Shown: piece by piece, positions 45,608-53,755 of the stretch
Layout: the number at the start of each line of letters is the position of its first letter
Numbering within the stretch: position 1 is the stretch's first letter
Notes under the pieces: generated by a model
What the model was told of the DNA's origin: nothing
The model's input: the letters and a program-made list of their open reading frames with translations, nothing else
The model's database searches: none
Program-made: the position numbers and the translations under genes
From: Ruthenibacterium lactatiformans
GTDB lineage: Bacteria; Bacillota; Clostridia; Oscillospirales; Ruminococcaceae
Assembly (NCBI RefSeq): GCF_000949455.1
Contig: NZ_JXXK01000011.1
Location: 1-64,000 of the forward strand
DNA length: 64,000 nt
Direction of reading: 5' to 3'

Positions 45608-45907
45608 ATGGATATGAAAAACTGGAATGTAGACAAAACACAGATCGCCGCCCAGCAGGAGGCACTGAAAAAAAGCATGAATTTTGCTTATGTGGGCCAC
45701 GGCCCAAAAGCCACGGGCTTTATGGCAAAGCAGTTTAAACGTAAGCCGGGCCTGTATGCGCGCTGTGTGCAGTGCGGCTATTACATGCCTCTGGATGCCA
45801 AGGGCGAGGAGACCTGCCTTTGCGGAAACCTGCGCCGCGACGAGCACAGCTTTAAAAGCGATCTGCCCGCCACTGAAGTGGAAATCTTCAAGGGCACGAA
45901 GCGGTAA
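45608..45907 (+). CDS. small zinc-ribbon-like hypothetical protein
   Basis: 99 aa, ATG 45608 with AAAGGAGAAG upstream. Contains CVQCGYYMPLDAKGEETCLCG, a four-cysteine arrangement that could bind zinc. N-terminus is helical and basic. No known function; probably co-transcribed with the preceding membrane protein. Confidence 0.7.
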   Translation: MDMKNWNVDKTQIAAQQEALKKSMNFAYVGHGPKATGFMAKQFKRKPGLYARCVQCGYYMPLDAKGEETCLCGNLRRDEHSFKSDLPATEVEIFKGTKR

Positions 45908-46012
45908 GAGGGCGCAAAAAAGCGACATACGGCCGCCCGTGCGCGGAGAGGAGCGCTTCTCTCCCGCCCGGACGGCTTTCCCTGTTTTATTCGGATCAAA
46001 GGAGGCCGTATC

Positions 46013-46702
46013 GTGACAGCGGCGGAGTACCTTGCCTCGGAGCCTGTGGGCAATGCAGATCTTTTGGAGATGCTGCGCCGGGGCACGGCGGATGTTTTAT
46101 ACTGCACACAGCACGCGCTGGCCATGCATGAGCGTGTCAGCGGCGCGGCGGTGCTTTGCGCCGAAACAGAGCGGGAGGCGCGCGCGGCGCTGGAACATCT
46201 GCCCCGCACCGGGCTTTATGTGGCCCACGGTGCGTTGTGTGCCCGCCTTCTTCGGGAGGAAACAGGCTGTACAGGCGGACAAAAGTGCCGTCAGGCACGG
46301 TATTTGCGGCCTGTGCCGCCCGCGCCCGTGCCGGGCGTGGAACTGCGCATTCTGGATGAAAGCCATACAGACCTTGTGTTTGAACACTATCACATGGCGC
46401 CGGGCCGAGATTATGTAGCGGAACGCCTTGCCGCGGGCGCAATGACGGGCGCATTTTTGGATGGCGTGCTGGCGGGCTTCATTGGCATCCACGAGGAAGG
46501 CAGCATCGGTATGCTGGAGGTCCTGCCGGCTTATCGGCGGCGCGGCCTTGGCTACGCCCTGGAGGCGGGAGCCATCCGCCGCGCACTGAAGGAGGGCGCT
46601 ATCCCCTATTGTCAAGTCATTGAGGGCAATACGGCTTCTATGGAGCTGCAGAAAAAGCTGGGTCTGGAATTTTCAGATGGGTTTGTGTATTGGCTGTTTT
46701 GA
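46013..46702 (+). CDS. GNAT family N-acetyltransferase
   Basis: 229 aa, GTG 46013 with AAAGGAGG upstream. The C-terminal half is the GNAT domain: AGAMTGAFLDGVLAGFIGIH, GMLEVLPAYRRRGLGYALEA (acetyl-CoA loop RRRGLG) and ASMELQKKLGLEFSDGFVYW. The N-terminal half (1-100) is a separate helical region. Acceptor unknown. Confidence 0.88.
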   Translation: MTAAEYLASEPVGNADLLEMLRRGTADVLYCTQHALAMHERVSGAAVLCAETEREARAALEHLPRTGLYVAHGALCARLLREETGCTGGQKCRQARYLRPVPPAPVPGVELRILDESHTDLVFEHYHMAPGRDYVAERLAAGAMTGAFLDGVLAGFIGIHEEGSIGMLEVLPAYRRRGLGYALEAGAIRRALKEGAIPYCQVIEGNTASMELQKKLGLEFSDGFVYWLF

Positions 46703-46715
46703 ATGGGTGGCTGAT

Positions 46716-46973
46716 ATGAAAAAAATTACTGTTCAGGATAGAGCAGAGAAATTTATTAACGAGCTTGGAAAGTATGCAGTGGGAAATTTTAAATATTGGT
46801 TTCCCTTTTGTAAACTGCAGAAAAATATTTCCGTCATTGCATATGACCTTGATAGAATATATAAAGAGAATTGTATTGAACAAATCGAAAGGGTATTACA
46901 TACTTGCAAAATTTGTGTTGCAGATTCTTTTCAGAATCAAATGAATAATCCAAGATTTAAAAAAAATATATGA
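46716..46973 (+). CDS. AT-rich hypothetical gene, upstream half of a probable split gene
   Basis: 85 aa from ATG 46716. MKKITVQDRAEKFINELGKY, FKYWFPFCKLQKNISVIAYD, then TCKICVADSFQNQMNNPRFK. It is far more AT-rich than both flanks. The reading frame ends in an oligo-A stretch (46958-46968) and the next frame opens there, so this and the following open frame probably derive from one gene of about 145 codons. Unrecognised; possibly an immunity-type protein, a guess from size and context only. Confidence 0.6.
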   Translation: MKKITVQDRAEKFINELGKYAVGNFKYWFPFCKLQKNISVIAYDLDRIYKENCIEQIERVLHTCKICVADSFQNQMNNPRFKKNI

Positions 46974-47158
46974 TAAGGTTGCTTTATGAAAAAGATGGCA
47001 TAGGATATAATTTCCCTTGGTACGTAGAAACATTTTACTATGACCCCTCAAGAAGGTGGATGATTTATGTGTCTCATGAAGGAACAATAACTTTTACCGG
47101 AAACGAAATTACACAAGCAGCGAATAGAATAATTTCATCTCAATATATGATAAAATGA
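46970..47158 (+). CDS. AT-rich hypothetical gene, downstream half of a probable split gene
   Basis: 62 aa. LYEKDGIGYNFPWYVETFYY, DPSRRWMIYVSHEGTITFTG, NEITQAANRII. ATG overlaps the previous stop (ATGA). The sequence looks like the C-terminal half of a globular protein rather than an independent one. Same AT-rich composition as its neighbour. Confidence 0.6.
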   Translation: MIRLLYEKDGIGYNFPWYVETFYYDPSRRWMIYVSHEGTITFTGNEITQAANRIISSQYMIK

Positions 47159-47224
47159 TTTTTACTGCGGAAAATTTTTTTATATTAAAACAAAATCCAC
47201 TATAATTGGCATTGTTGGATTTTC

Positions 47225-47253
47225 TTGAGGTATTTGTACATTTGTGCTACAAT
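47225..47253 (+). promoter_or_regulatory. promoter of mnmE
   Basis: TTGAGG (47225-47230), 17-bp spacer, TACAAT (47248-47253), 26 bp before the mnmE start. Confidence 0.75.
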
Positions 47254-47278
47254 AAAACGAATTTGAAAAGAAAGGGGC

Positions 47279-48664
47279 ATGCGGGCCTTGGTGCAGCAGA
47301 ATGGGACCATCGCGGCCATTGCTACGCCGCCGGGCGTGGGGGGCATCGCCGTCGTGCGTATTTCCGGCAGCGGGGCTTACAGCGTGGCCGAAGCGGTATT
47401 CCGGCCCAAAAATCCGAATAAAAGCCTGCGTGCCGCGTCGGGTTATACAGCGCTGTTCGGCCATTTTGTGGAGGACGGGGCGCTGTGCGACGAGGTGGTA
47501 GCGCTTTGCTTCCGCGCGCCTCACAGCTATACGGGCGAGGATGTGGTGGAGCTTTCCTGCCACGGCGGCAGCGCCGTGAGCGCGCGCCTGCTGCGCGCCT
47601 GCTGTGCGGCTGGCGCAGCTCCGGCCGGGCCGGGCGAATTTACAAAACGCGCGTTTTTGTCCGGGCGTATCTCGCTCACACAGGCGGAAGCTGTAATGGA
47701 TCTGATCAACGCTACCTCCCGGCAGGCCGCCGCTGCCGCCGCTGCCGCCATGGAAGGAGCGCTGTACGCAAAGATAAAATCTGTACAGGAAAACCTTGTG
47801 TCGCTCGCCGGACATATCGCTGCCTATACGGATTATCCGGAGGAAGATGTACCGGAGCTTTCGATGGGGGCGCTGGAAGCTTCCCTCGGGTGCGCGAAGG
47901 CAGCGCTGGATAAGCTGATTGCGGGCTATGATGCGGGCGCGGTGCTGCGCCGCGGTGTGGACACAGCCATCATCGGCAGCCCAAACGTGGGCAAAAGCAC
48001 GCTGCTGAACCTGCTCTCCGGTTTTGAGCGTGCCATCGTTACGCCCGTGGCGGGTACCACACGGGACGTGGTGGAGCAGGAGATCCAGCTGGCCGGGGTT
48101 CGTCTGCTTCTGGCGGATACGGCGGGTATCCGGGACACCGACGATCTGGTGGAGGCGGAAGGCATCCGCCGCAGCTACCGCCACTTGGAACGCGCCGGCC
48201 TGGTCCTTGCAGTGTTCGACGGCTCCGCGCCTCTCTCCCCCGCCGATCTTTCGCTGGCGGAAAAGTGCGCGGGCCGGCCGGCCGTGGCGATCCTCAATAA
48301 AACGGACCTGCCGCAGCAGGCGGATGAAGAAAGTTTGCGGCCTTATTTCAGCACGGTGGTGAACATCAGCGCGAAGGACGCGGCGTTTCTTCCGGCGGTG
48401 GAGCAGGCGGTCACAGACGCGCTTCATTTGGCGGAAGCGGACCCCGACGCAGGGCTTCTGGCAAATGAGCGCCAGCTCGCTGCCGCCCGCACAGCACAGG
48501 CTGCGCTTGCGGACGCGCTGGAGGCTGTAAACGGCGGATACACGCTGGACGCAGCGGGCGTATGCGTGGATGACGCTCTGCGTGCGCTGTACGAATTGAC
48601 TGGGGAAAATGCCGGGGATGATGTGATCGACGAAGTATTTTCTAGGTTTTGTGTCGGTAAATAA
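47279..48664 (+). CDS. mnmE: tRNA uridine-5-carboxymethylaminomethyl(34) synthesis GTPase MnmE
   Basis: 461 aa. N-terminal folate-binding domain (IAAIATPPGVGGIAVVRISG), helical domain, inserted G domain with GSPNVGKSTLLN (G1), LLADTAGIRDTDD (G3) and ILNKTDLP (G4), and the C-terminal catalytic motif FCVGK. Partners with MnmG to modify tRNA wobble uridines. ATG 47279 with GAAAGGGG upstream. Confidence 0.97.
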   Translation: MRALVQQNGTIAAIATPPGVGGIAVVRISGSGAYSVAEAVFRPKNPNKSLRAASGYTALFGHFVEDGALCDEVVALCFRAPHSYTGEDVVELSCHGGSAVSARLLRACCAAGAAPAGPGEFTKRAFLSGRISLTQAEAVMDLINATSRQAAAAAAAAMEGALYAKIKSVQENLVSLAGHIAAYTDYPEEDVPELSMGALEASLGCAKAALDKLIAGYDAGAVLRRGVDTAIIGSPNVGKSTLLNLLSGFERAIVTPVAGTTRDVVEQEIQLAGVRLLLADTAGIRDTDDLVEAEGIRRSYRHLERAGLVLAVFDGSAPLSPADLSLAEKCAGRPAVAILNKTDLPQQADEESLRPYFSTVVNISAKDAAFLPAVEQAVTDALHLAEADPDAGLLANERQLAAARTAQAALADALEAVNGGYTLDAAGVCVDDALRALYELTGENAGDDVIDEVFSRFCVGK

Positions 48665-48777
48665 AGTACAATAATTGAAATTATATTATAATATTACAAA
48701 TTGTATTATATTTTGGTCGTTTCTTTACAAGAAAACAAAGCGCACGGAAAGACGACCTTTCGGAAAGGAATGGAAAA

Positions 48778-49179
48778 ATGGATTCTGCTGCGTTGGCACA
48801 GGCATTGTGGGCGGATATCGGCGCGCAGCGGTGGGATGCGCTGGCCGCATATTTCCTGCCTGGTGCGCTGATTTTCTGGCATAACACCGACGAGTGCTTC
48901 ACCGCAGAGGAATTTGTGCGGGCCAACCGTGAATATCCCGGGAACTGGCGGATAGAGATAGAACGTGTCCATGCACTGGCGGATGCGGCGGCAACAGCCG
49001 TGCGGGTATACGGTCCGGATGGAACTTCTTTCCACGCCGCGTCATTTTTTACGTTCCGGCACGGAAAAATCGTCCGCCTGGATGAATATTGGGGCGATGA
49101 CGGCCCCGCGCCGGAGTGGCGGCGCGCGCTGGGCATCGGCAGGCCCATCCAAAGGGAGGACCGGTATGGCGGCGAATGA
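48778..49179 (+). CDS. SnoaL-like/NTF2-fold protein
   Basis: 133 aa, ATG 48778 with GGAAAGGAA upstream. ALWADIGAQRWDALAAYFLP, GALIFWHNTDECFTAEEFVR and FRHGKIVRLDEYWGDDGPAP form the NTF2-like pattern. Small cytosolic protein, function unknown. The upstream gap (48665-48777) is very AT-rich with several TATAAT-like strings. Confidence 0.75.
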   Translation: MDSAALAQALWADIGAQRWDALAAYFLPGALIFWHNTDECFTAEEFVRANREYPGNWRIEIERVHALADAAATAVRVYGPDGTSFHAASFFTFRHGKIVRLDEYWGDDGPAPEWRRALGIGRPIQREDRYGGE

Positions 49180-49537
49180 TTATCTGATGCGTCAGATCGA
49201 GGATATGGCCCGTTTTTTGGGGAAAGTGCTGTTCGTCAAAACCGAAGAGACGATTCCGTTGTTCGACGAACAGGGCAATGTACTGGAGAGCGGTTTGCTT
49301 TATAAGCGCCTGTGTGCCATGCTGGAGGAGGGCGATGCAAACAGCGCGGAAAATCTGCTGTTTGACGAAGTGGAAGCTCATCCCGACCCGGCATATTTGC
49401 AGGTGGCTGTGCAGTTCTATGCCGATTTGCAGCATTGGACGGACGCGGCGCTGGAAGCGGCTGATTTTTCCCGTCAGGAGGTTTTGGACGGCCTTGCAGC
49501 CGTGAAGGAGCTGTATGAGAAAAGGGCCGGTGGGTAG
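49166..49537 (+). CDS. small helical protein, DUF6483-like
   Basis: 123 aa from ATG 49166 (AAGGGAGGA upstream), overlapping the previous gene by 14 bp. DYLMRQIEDMARFLGKVLFV, LLYKRLCAMLEEGDANSAEN, LDGLAAVKELYEKRAGG. The N-terminus resembles proteins annotated DUF6483; assignment is tentative. Confidence 0.7.
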   Translation: MAANDYLMRQIEDMARFLGKVLFVKTEETIPLFDEQGNVLESGLLYKRLCAMLEEGDANSAENLLFDEVEAHPDPAYLQVAVQFYADLQHWTDAALEAADFSRQEVLDGLAAVKELYEKRAGG

Positions 49538-49569
49538 AAAGCGAAAGAATAAGACAGGAGAACTGCAGT

Positions 49570-49821
49570 ATGACGGAATTTCGGTATGACACACAGCTCC
49601 TGATCGAGGGCGAAAACCTGGATGAGGACACGGTGCACGACCATTTCATCCGGCACTTTAAAGGCGACTGCCTGCTGGCCGTGGGGGATGAAAATCTCAT
49701 CAAAATACATTTTCACACAAACGAACCCTGGCAGGTACTGGAATATTGTGCGGGACTGGGGGAAATTTTCGATATCGTGGTGGAGGATATGGACCGGCAG
49801 GCGCGCGGCTTAAAGGGCTGA
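49570..49821 (+). CDS. stand-alone FakA/DAK-phosphatase C-terminal-like domain
   Basis: 83 aa, ATG 49570 with ACAGGAGAA upstream. DTQLLIEGENLDEDTVHDHF, then LIKIHFHTNEPWQVLEYCAG, LGEIFDIVVEDMDRQ. The HxHTNxPxxVLEY...GxLxxIxxxxMxxQ pattern is that of the C-terminal domain of FakA/YloV-type fatty-acid kinases. No kinase domain is attached. Small homologues are sometimes annotated kinase to dihydroxyacetone kinase. Confidence 0.72.
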   Translation: MTEFRYDTQLLIEGENLDEDTVHDHFIRHFKGDCLLAVGDENLIKIHFHTNEPWQVLEYCAGLGEIFDIVVEDMDRQARGLKG

Positions 49822-49857
49822 GCGGCAGGCCGGACAAAGAAACGGGGCAAACGGACA

Positions 49858-51738
49858 TTGGATATTTTAGGCGGTTATGAAGTTGTGGTCATCGGTGCAG
49901 GGCACGCGGGAATAGAAGCCGCCTGCGCCGCGGCGAAGCTGGGTGCGAAGACGGCGCTGTTCACGCTCACGCTGGACGGCATCGGGAATCTGCCCTGCAA
50001 TCCGTCCATCGGAGGCACGGCCAAGGGACATCTTGTGCGGGAGATCGACGCGCTGGGCGGTGTGATGGGGATTGCGGCGGACGCCACTTTTTTGCAGAGC
50101 CGCATGCTGAACATGGGAAAAGGGCCGGCCGTCCATTCCCTGCGCGTGCAAACGGACAGGCGCAAATACCACGCCTATATGAAGCAGCTGCTGGAAAAGA
50201 CGCAGAATCTGGAAGTCAAGCAGGCCGAGATCACGGCTGTGGACATCCGGGACGACGCGGTGTGCGGAGTGTGCACGCATCTGGGCGGATATTACAGGGC
50301 TGACGCCGTGATCGTTGCGACAGGAACTTATCTGGGCGGCCGTATTTTTGTGGGCGAGGCCAGCTATGCCAGCGGGCCGGACGGCCAGCATGCCGCCTGC
50401 GCGCTGACAGAGAGCCTGCGCGCCGCGGGCGTGCCGCTGCGCCGTTTCAAGACCGGAACGCCGGCCCGGGTACACCGGCGCAGCATCGATTTTTCAAAGC
50501 TCACCCGCCAGCCCGGGGACGAGAGCATCCAGCCTTTTTCCTTTCTGACAAAGAGCGAGATGAAAAATAAGGTGGATTGCTATATAGCCTTCACCAATGA
50601 GGAGACGCATCGTGTTATCCATGCGAACCTGCACCGCAGCCCGTTGTACGGCGGAAAGATCGAGGGCGTCGGTCCGCGATATTGTCCGTCTATTGAGGAC
50701 AAGGTGGTGCGCTTTGCGGAAAAGCCGCGGCACCAGATATTTGTGGAGCCGTGCGGGCTGGACACCGAGGAAATGTACCTGCAGGGTATGAGCTCCAGCC
50801 TGCCCGAGGCTGTGCAGAATGAAATGTACCGTACCATAGAGGGCTTCGAGCATTTGGAGATCATGCGCCCGGCTTACGCCATCGAGTATGATTGTGCTGA
50901 CCCTACGGCGCTTGCACCCACGCTGGAGTTCAAGGAGATACGCGGCCTGTATGGCGCGGGCCAGTTCAACGGCACATCCGGCTACGAGGAAGCGGCGGCT
51001 CAGGGCCTGCTGGCGGGCCTCAACGCGGCGCGCGCGGTACAGGGCAGGCCGGGCATTGTGCTTAAACGGCAGGAAAGCTATATCGGCACGCTGGTGGACG
51101 ACCTTGTGACGAAGGGCGTGCTGGACCCTTACCGCATGATGACGAGCCGCAGCGAATACCGCCTGTATCTCCGGCAGGACAACGCCGACGAGCGGCTCAC
51201 GCCGCTGGGCCGGGAGATTGGTTTGGTGGACGACGCGCGCTGGGCGGAGTTCAACCATCGCCGGGCCGTGCGCCGGGAGGAAGCTGCCCGCCTGACAAAA
51301 GTGGTTGTGCGTCCTGCGGATGCGAACCCGGTCCTTGCGGAAAAAGGCGAACCGCTTCTCACAAGCGGGGCCTCGGCCGCAGAGCTTCTGCGACGCCCCG
51401 CGTTGCGTTATACCGACATTGCACGGATGCTGCCGGAAAACCCGGACGTCACGCCCTTTATCGCCTATTGCCTGGAAACGGAGATCAAATATGAGGGCTA
51501 TATCAAACGCCAGCAGAGCCAGATCGGCGCGGTGAAACGGCAGGAAGAAACGCCGATTCCCGAGGATTTTGATTACGCGCCGTTAACGGGCTTGCGTCTG
51601 GAGGCTCGGGAGAAGCTGGCGAAGATACGTCCCCGTTCCGTGGGGCAGGCGGCGCGGATTCCGGGCGTCGGCCCGGCGGATGTTGCCTGCCTTGCGGTGG
51701 AGCTGGCGAAACGGCGCAGAAGTGAGGGAAAGGAATAA
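49858..51738 (+). CDS. mnmG: tRNA uridine-5-carboxymethylaminomethyl(34) synthesis enzyme MnmG
   Basis: 626 aa, TTG start at 49858 with a poor ribosome site. FAD motif VVVIGAGHAGIEAACAAAKL, GNLPCNPSIGGTAKGHLVRE, and ETEIKYEGYIKRQQSQI near the C-terminus. Works with MnmE. Confidence 0.96.
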   Translation: MDILGGYEVVVIGAGHAGIEAACAAAKLGAKTALFTLTLDGIGNLPCNPSIGGTAKGHLVREIDALGGVMGIAADATFLQSRMLNMGKGPAVHSLRVQTDRRKYHAYMKQLLEKTQNLEVKQAEITAVDIRDDAVCGVCTHLGGYYRADAVIVATGTYLGGRIFVGEASYASGPDGQHAACALTESLRAAGVPLRRFKTGTPARVHRRSIDFSKLTRQPGDESIQPFSFLTKSEMKNKVDCYIAFTNEETHRVIHANLHRSPLYGGKIEGVGPRYCPSIEDKVVRFAEKPRHQIFVEPCGLDTEEMYLQGMSSSLPEAVQNEMYRTIEGFEHLEIMRPAYAIEYDCADPTALAPTLEFKEIRGLYGAGQFNGTSGYEEAAAQGLLAGLNAARAVQGRPGIVLKRQESYIGTLVDDLVTKGVLDPYRMMTSRSEYRLYLRQDNADERLTPLGREIGLVDDARWAEFNHRRAVRREEAARLTKVVVRPADANPVLAEKGEPLLTSGASAAELLRRPALRYTDIARMLPENPDVTPFIAYCLETEIKYEGYIKRQQSQIGAVKRQEETPIPEDFDYAPLTGLRLEAREKLAKIRPRSVGQAARIPGVGPADVACLAVELAKRRRSEGKE

Positions 51739-51743
51739 AAGCT

Positions 51744-52445
51744 ATGATTGATACAGAGCGCCTCATCCGGAAGGCGGCGGCTTACGGCATCGACGCAGCT
51801 CCCGTGGTACGGAAGCTGGACGAATATGCCGCGCTGCTGGTGGAATACAATCAAAAAGTAAACCTTACCGCCATTACGGATGCCGAAGGCATTGAGGACC
51901 GTCATTTCATCGACAGCCTGCTGCTGGCCGCGCGCCCGGAGGTGTGCGGGCGTATGGTGGATGTTGGCACGGGCGCAGGGTTTCCCGGCATTGTGGCGAA
52001 GCTGTTTCGCCCGGAGCTGGATCTGACGCTGATGGAGCCGACGGGCAAGCGGGTCGATTTTTTGAAATATGCCTGCAGTGCGCTGGGCGTGGAAGCCGAA
52101 TTCGCCAAGGAGCGCGCAGAGGAAGCCGCGCGCAAGCAATGGCGCGAGAGCTTTGACGTGGCCACGGCCCGGGCCGTGGCCGCACTGCCGGTGCTGGCCG
52201 AGTATTGCCTGCCCTTGCTGAGGCGGGGCGGCGTGTTCATTGCCATGAAAGGCAGCGGCGCGGATGAGGAAATTGATGCCGCGCAGGGTGCGGTTGCCAA
52301 GCTGGGCGGGAAATATGCGGGCCGTCAGGATGTGACGTTGCCCGACGGTTCGGCCCGGACGCTTATTTTGTATGAAAAAATATCGCAAACTCCGCCTGTT
52401 TACCCAAGAAACGGCGGCAAAATCGCAAAAGCCCCGTTGAAATGA
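51744..52445 (+). CDS. rsmG: 16S rRNA (guanine(527)-N(7))-methyltransferase RsmG
   Basis: 233 aa, ATG 51744 with AAAGGAA upstream. VEYNQKVNLTAITDAEGIED, SAM motif MVDVGTGAGFPGIVAKLFRP, DVATARAVAALPVLAEYCLP and GGVFIAMKGSGADEEI. Modifies G527 of 16S rRNA. Directly downstream of mnmG. Confidence 0.96.
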   Translation: MIDTERLIRKAAAYGIDAAPVVRKLDEYAALLVEYNQKVNLTAITDAEGIEDRHFIDSLLLAARPEVCGRMVDVGTGAGFPGIVAKLFRPELDLTLMEPTGKRVDFLKYACSALGVEAEFAKERAEEAARKQWRESFDVATARAVAALPVLAEYCLPLLRRGGVFIAMKGSGADEEIDAAQGAVAKLGGKYAGRQDVTLPDGSARTLILYEKISQTPPVYPRNGGKIAKAPLK

Positions 52446-52479
52446 CATCCGGTTGTCGAATGATGTAAATGGAAATAAC

Positions 52480-52508
52480 TGGAAATATTAGCGTATCCGT
52501 GCTACAAT
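52480..52508 (+). promoter_or_regulatory. promoter of noc
   Basis: TGGAAA (52480-52485), 17-bp spacer, TACAAT (52503-52508). The -10 lies in the loop of the terminator hairpin of the preceding operon. Confidence 0.6.
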
Positions 52509-52547
52509 TTGTCTTGTTGCAAGATGTTGGCGCGGATACGCTTTTTT
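52490..52547 (+). terminator. terminator of the mnmE-rsmG operon with the noc promoter in its loop
   Basis: GCGTATCCG (52491-52499) pairs perfectly with CGGATACGC (52533-52541), followed by six T residues. The 33-nt loop contains the noc -10 box. Transcripts from that promoter start after the left arm and cannot form the hairpin. Confidence 0.75.
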
Positions 52548-52594
52548 CTTTTCACTTTTCGGCGTATTTCCCGCGTGCAAAGGAGGAACCCGAT

Positions 52595-53395
52595 TTGGCG
52601 AAAGAGAAACCAGCGGAACAGACGAAGGTATGGCTGCTTCCCATTGAAAAAATCACACCGTCGCCTTTTCAGGCGCGCACAGTATTTGATGAAGGCGAGA
52701 TCAAAAAACTGGCGGTGAGTATTTTGCAAAACGGACTGCTGCAGCCCATCAGTGTCCGCCCTACAGTAGACGGGCGGTATCAGCTGATTGCCGGGGAACG
52801 CCGTCTGCGGGCATGCAAGCTGACGGGTATGGAAACGATCCCCGCGATTATCTATCATTTTGAGGATGAAAAGACGGCTGCTCTGAGTTTGCTGGAGAAC
52901 CTGCAGCGGGAACAGCTGGGGCCGTTTGAACAAGCACGTGCATTACGTGACCTGTTGAATCTTTGGAATTGCACGCAGGAGGCGGGTGCACGCAGGCTGG
53001 GTATTGCGCAGCCTACACTGGCCAATAAGCTGCGCCTCTTGACTTTGACGCAGGAACAGCAGGATATCTGTACCGAAGCAAACCTGACGGAACGCCATGC
53101 ACGGGCGGTGCTTCGGCTGCCGACTTCAGAGCTGCGCACAAAGGCGCTTCGCACAGCAGCAGAGCGGGGTTATAATGTACAGCAGACCGAGGCGTTGGTG
53201 GAGCGGGTCCTTTCTCACAAATCAAAACCGAAGCGCACTGTTATGGTGCGGGATGTGCGTATTTTTGTAAATACCATAGACCGTGCCGTAAAGATGATGA
53301 CGGGAAGCGGTATTCCGGCAACGGCTGAAAAGCGTGAACAGGCGGATTACATAGAGTATGTGGTGCGAATTCCGACACACCGGCCCGTCAATTGA
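52595..53395 (+). CDS. noc: nucleoid occlusion protein Noc (ParB-like)
   Basis: 266 aa from TTG 52595 with AGGAGG eight bases upstream; an upstream in-frame ATG lies before this RBS and was rejected. ParB N-domain with the CTP-binding motif LIAGERRLRACKLTGM and SLLENLQREQLGPFEQA, a central HTH (QEAGARRLGIAQPTLANKLR), and a C-terminal dimer region. Distinguished from ParB by position and the short N-terminus; it prevents division over the nucleoid. The pairing with the nearby parS sites, rather than separate Noc sites, is untested. Confidence 0.88.
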   Translation: MAKEKPAEQTKVWLLPIEKITPSPFQARTVFDEGEIKKLAVSILQNGLLQPISVRPTVDGRYQLIAGERRLRACKLTGMETIPAIIYHFEDEKTAALSLLENLQREQLGPFEQARALRDLLNLWNCTQEAGARRLGIAQPTLANKLRLLTLTQEQQDICTEANLTERHARAVLRLPTSELRTKALRTAAERGYNVQQTEALVERVLSHKSKPKRTVMVRDVRIFVNTIDRAVKMMTGSGIPATAEKREQADYIEYVVRIPTHRPVN

Positions 53396-53515
53396 ATATT
53401 TTTAAGATTAAGCCGGCCGTCTTACCGTACAAGAGCCTCTCACAGTCGTGCTCCTGTGAATTTTGTAAAGTTTGTATACGGCCCTTTAAACTTGCGTTCT
53501 CCTTCTTCTCCATCC

Positions 53516-53561
53516 AAACGCCGGGCGGATGTTCCACGTGGAACATCCGCCCGGCGTTTTT
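53516..53561 (+). terminator. terminator of noc containing a parS site
   Basis: Positions 53516-53559 form a perfect 44-bp palindrome ending in TTTTT. Its outer arms are CGCCGGGCGGA and its complement, and its centre is the 16-bp parS palindrome. It works as an intrinsic terminator in RNA while the DNA centre is a ParB site. Confidence 0.85.
53530..53545. promoter_or_regulatory. parS site 1
   Basis: TGTTCCACGTGGAACA, a perfect palindrome matching the parS consensus TGTTNCACGTGNAACA. Centre of the noc terminator hairpin. Confidence 0.95.
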
Positions 53562-53569
53562 ATATGGAT

Positions 53570-53585
53570 TGTTCCACGTGGAACA
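53570..53585. promoter_or_regulatory. parS site 2
   Basis: Identical 16-bp palindrome to site 1, 40 bp further right. Confidence 0.95.
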
Positions 53586-53614
53586 AATGTTTTGCAGGAA
53601 AAGGAAAATGCATA

Positions 53615-53630
53615 TGTTCCACGTGGAACA
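53615..53630. promoter_or_regulatory. parS site 3
   Basis: Identical 16-bp palindrome, 45 bp after site 2 and 126 bp before the parA start. No gene is supported in 53396-53755; the small frame that reads MFHVEH is just the translation of parS. Confidence 0.95.
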
Positions 53631-53755
53631 TTTTGCGGAAAAGGCCTTTTAAAGCCCCCCAAGCTGTGTTATACTAAAACACAGCGGTGTAAGCAGAAAA
53701 AGCTGCCTTTAAAATCATAGTGTTGAATGTATACAGAAGACCGGAGGGAAAACCG

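Noticed and set aside
53392..53652. Small coding frame with MFHVEH-like repeats between noc and parA
   Set aside because: The repeated peptide is the translation of the parS palindromes; no ribosome site.
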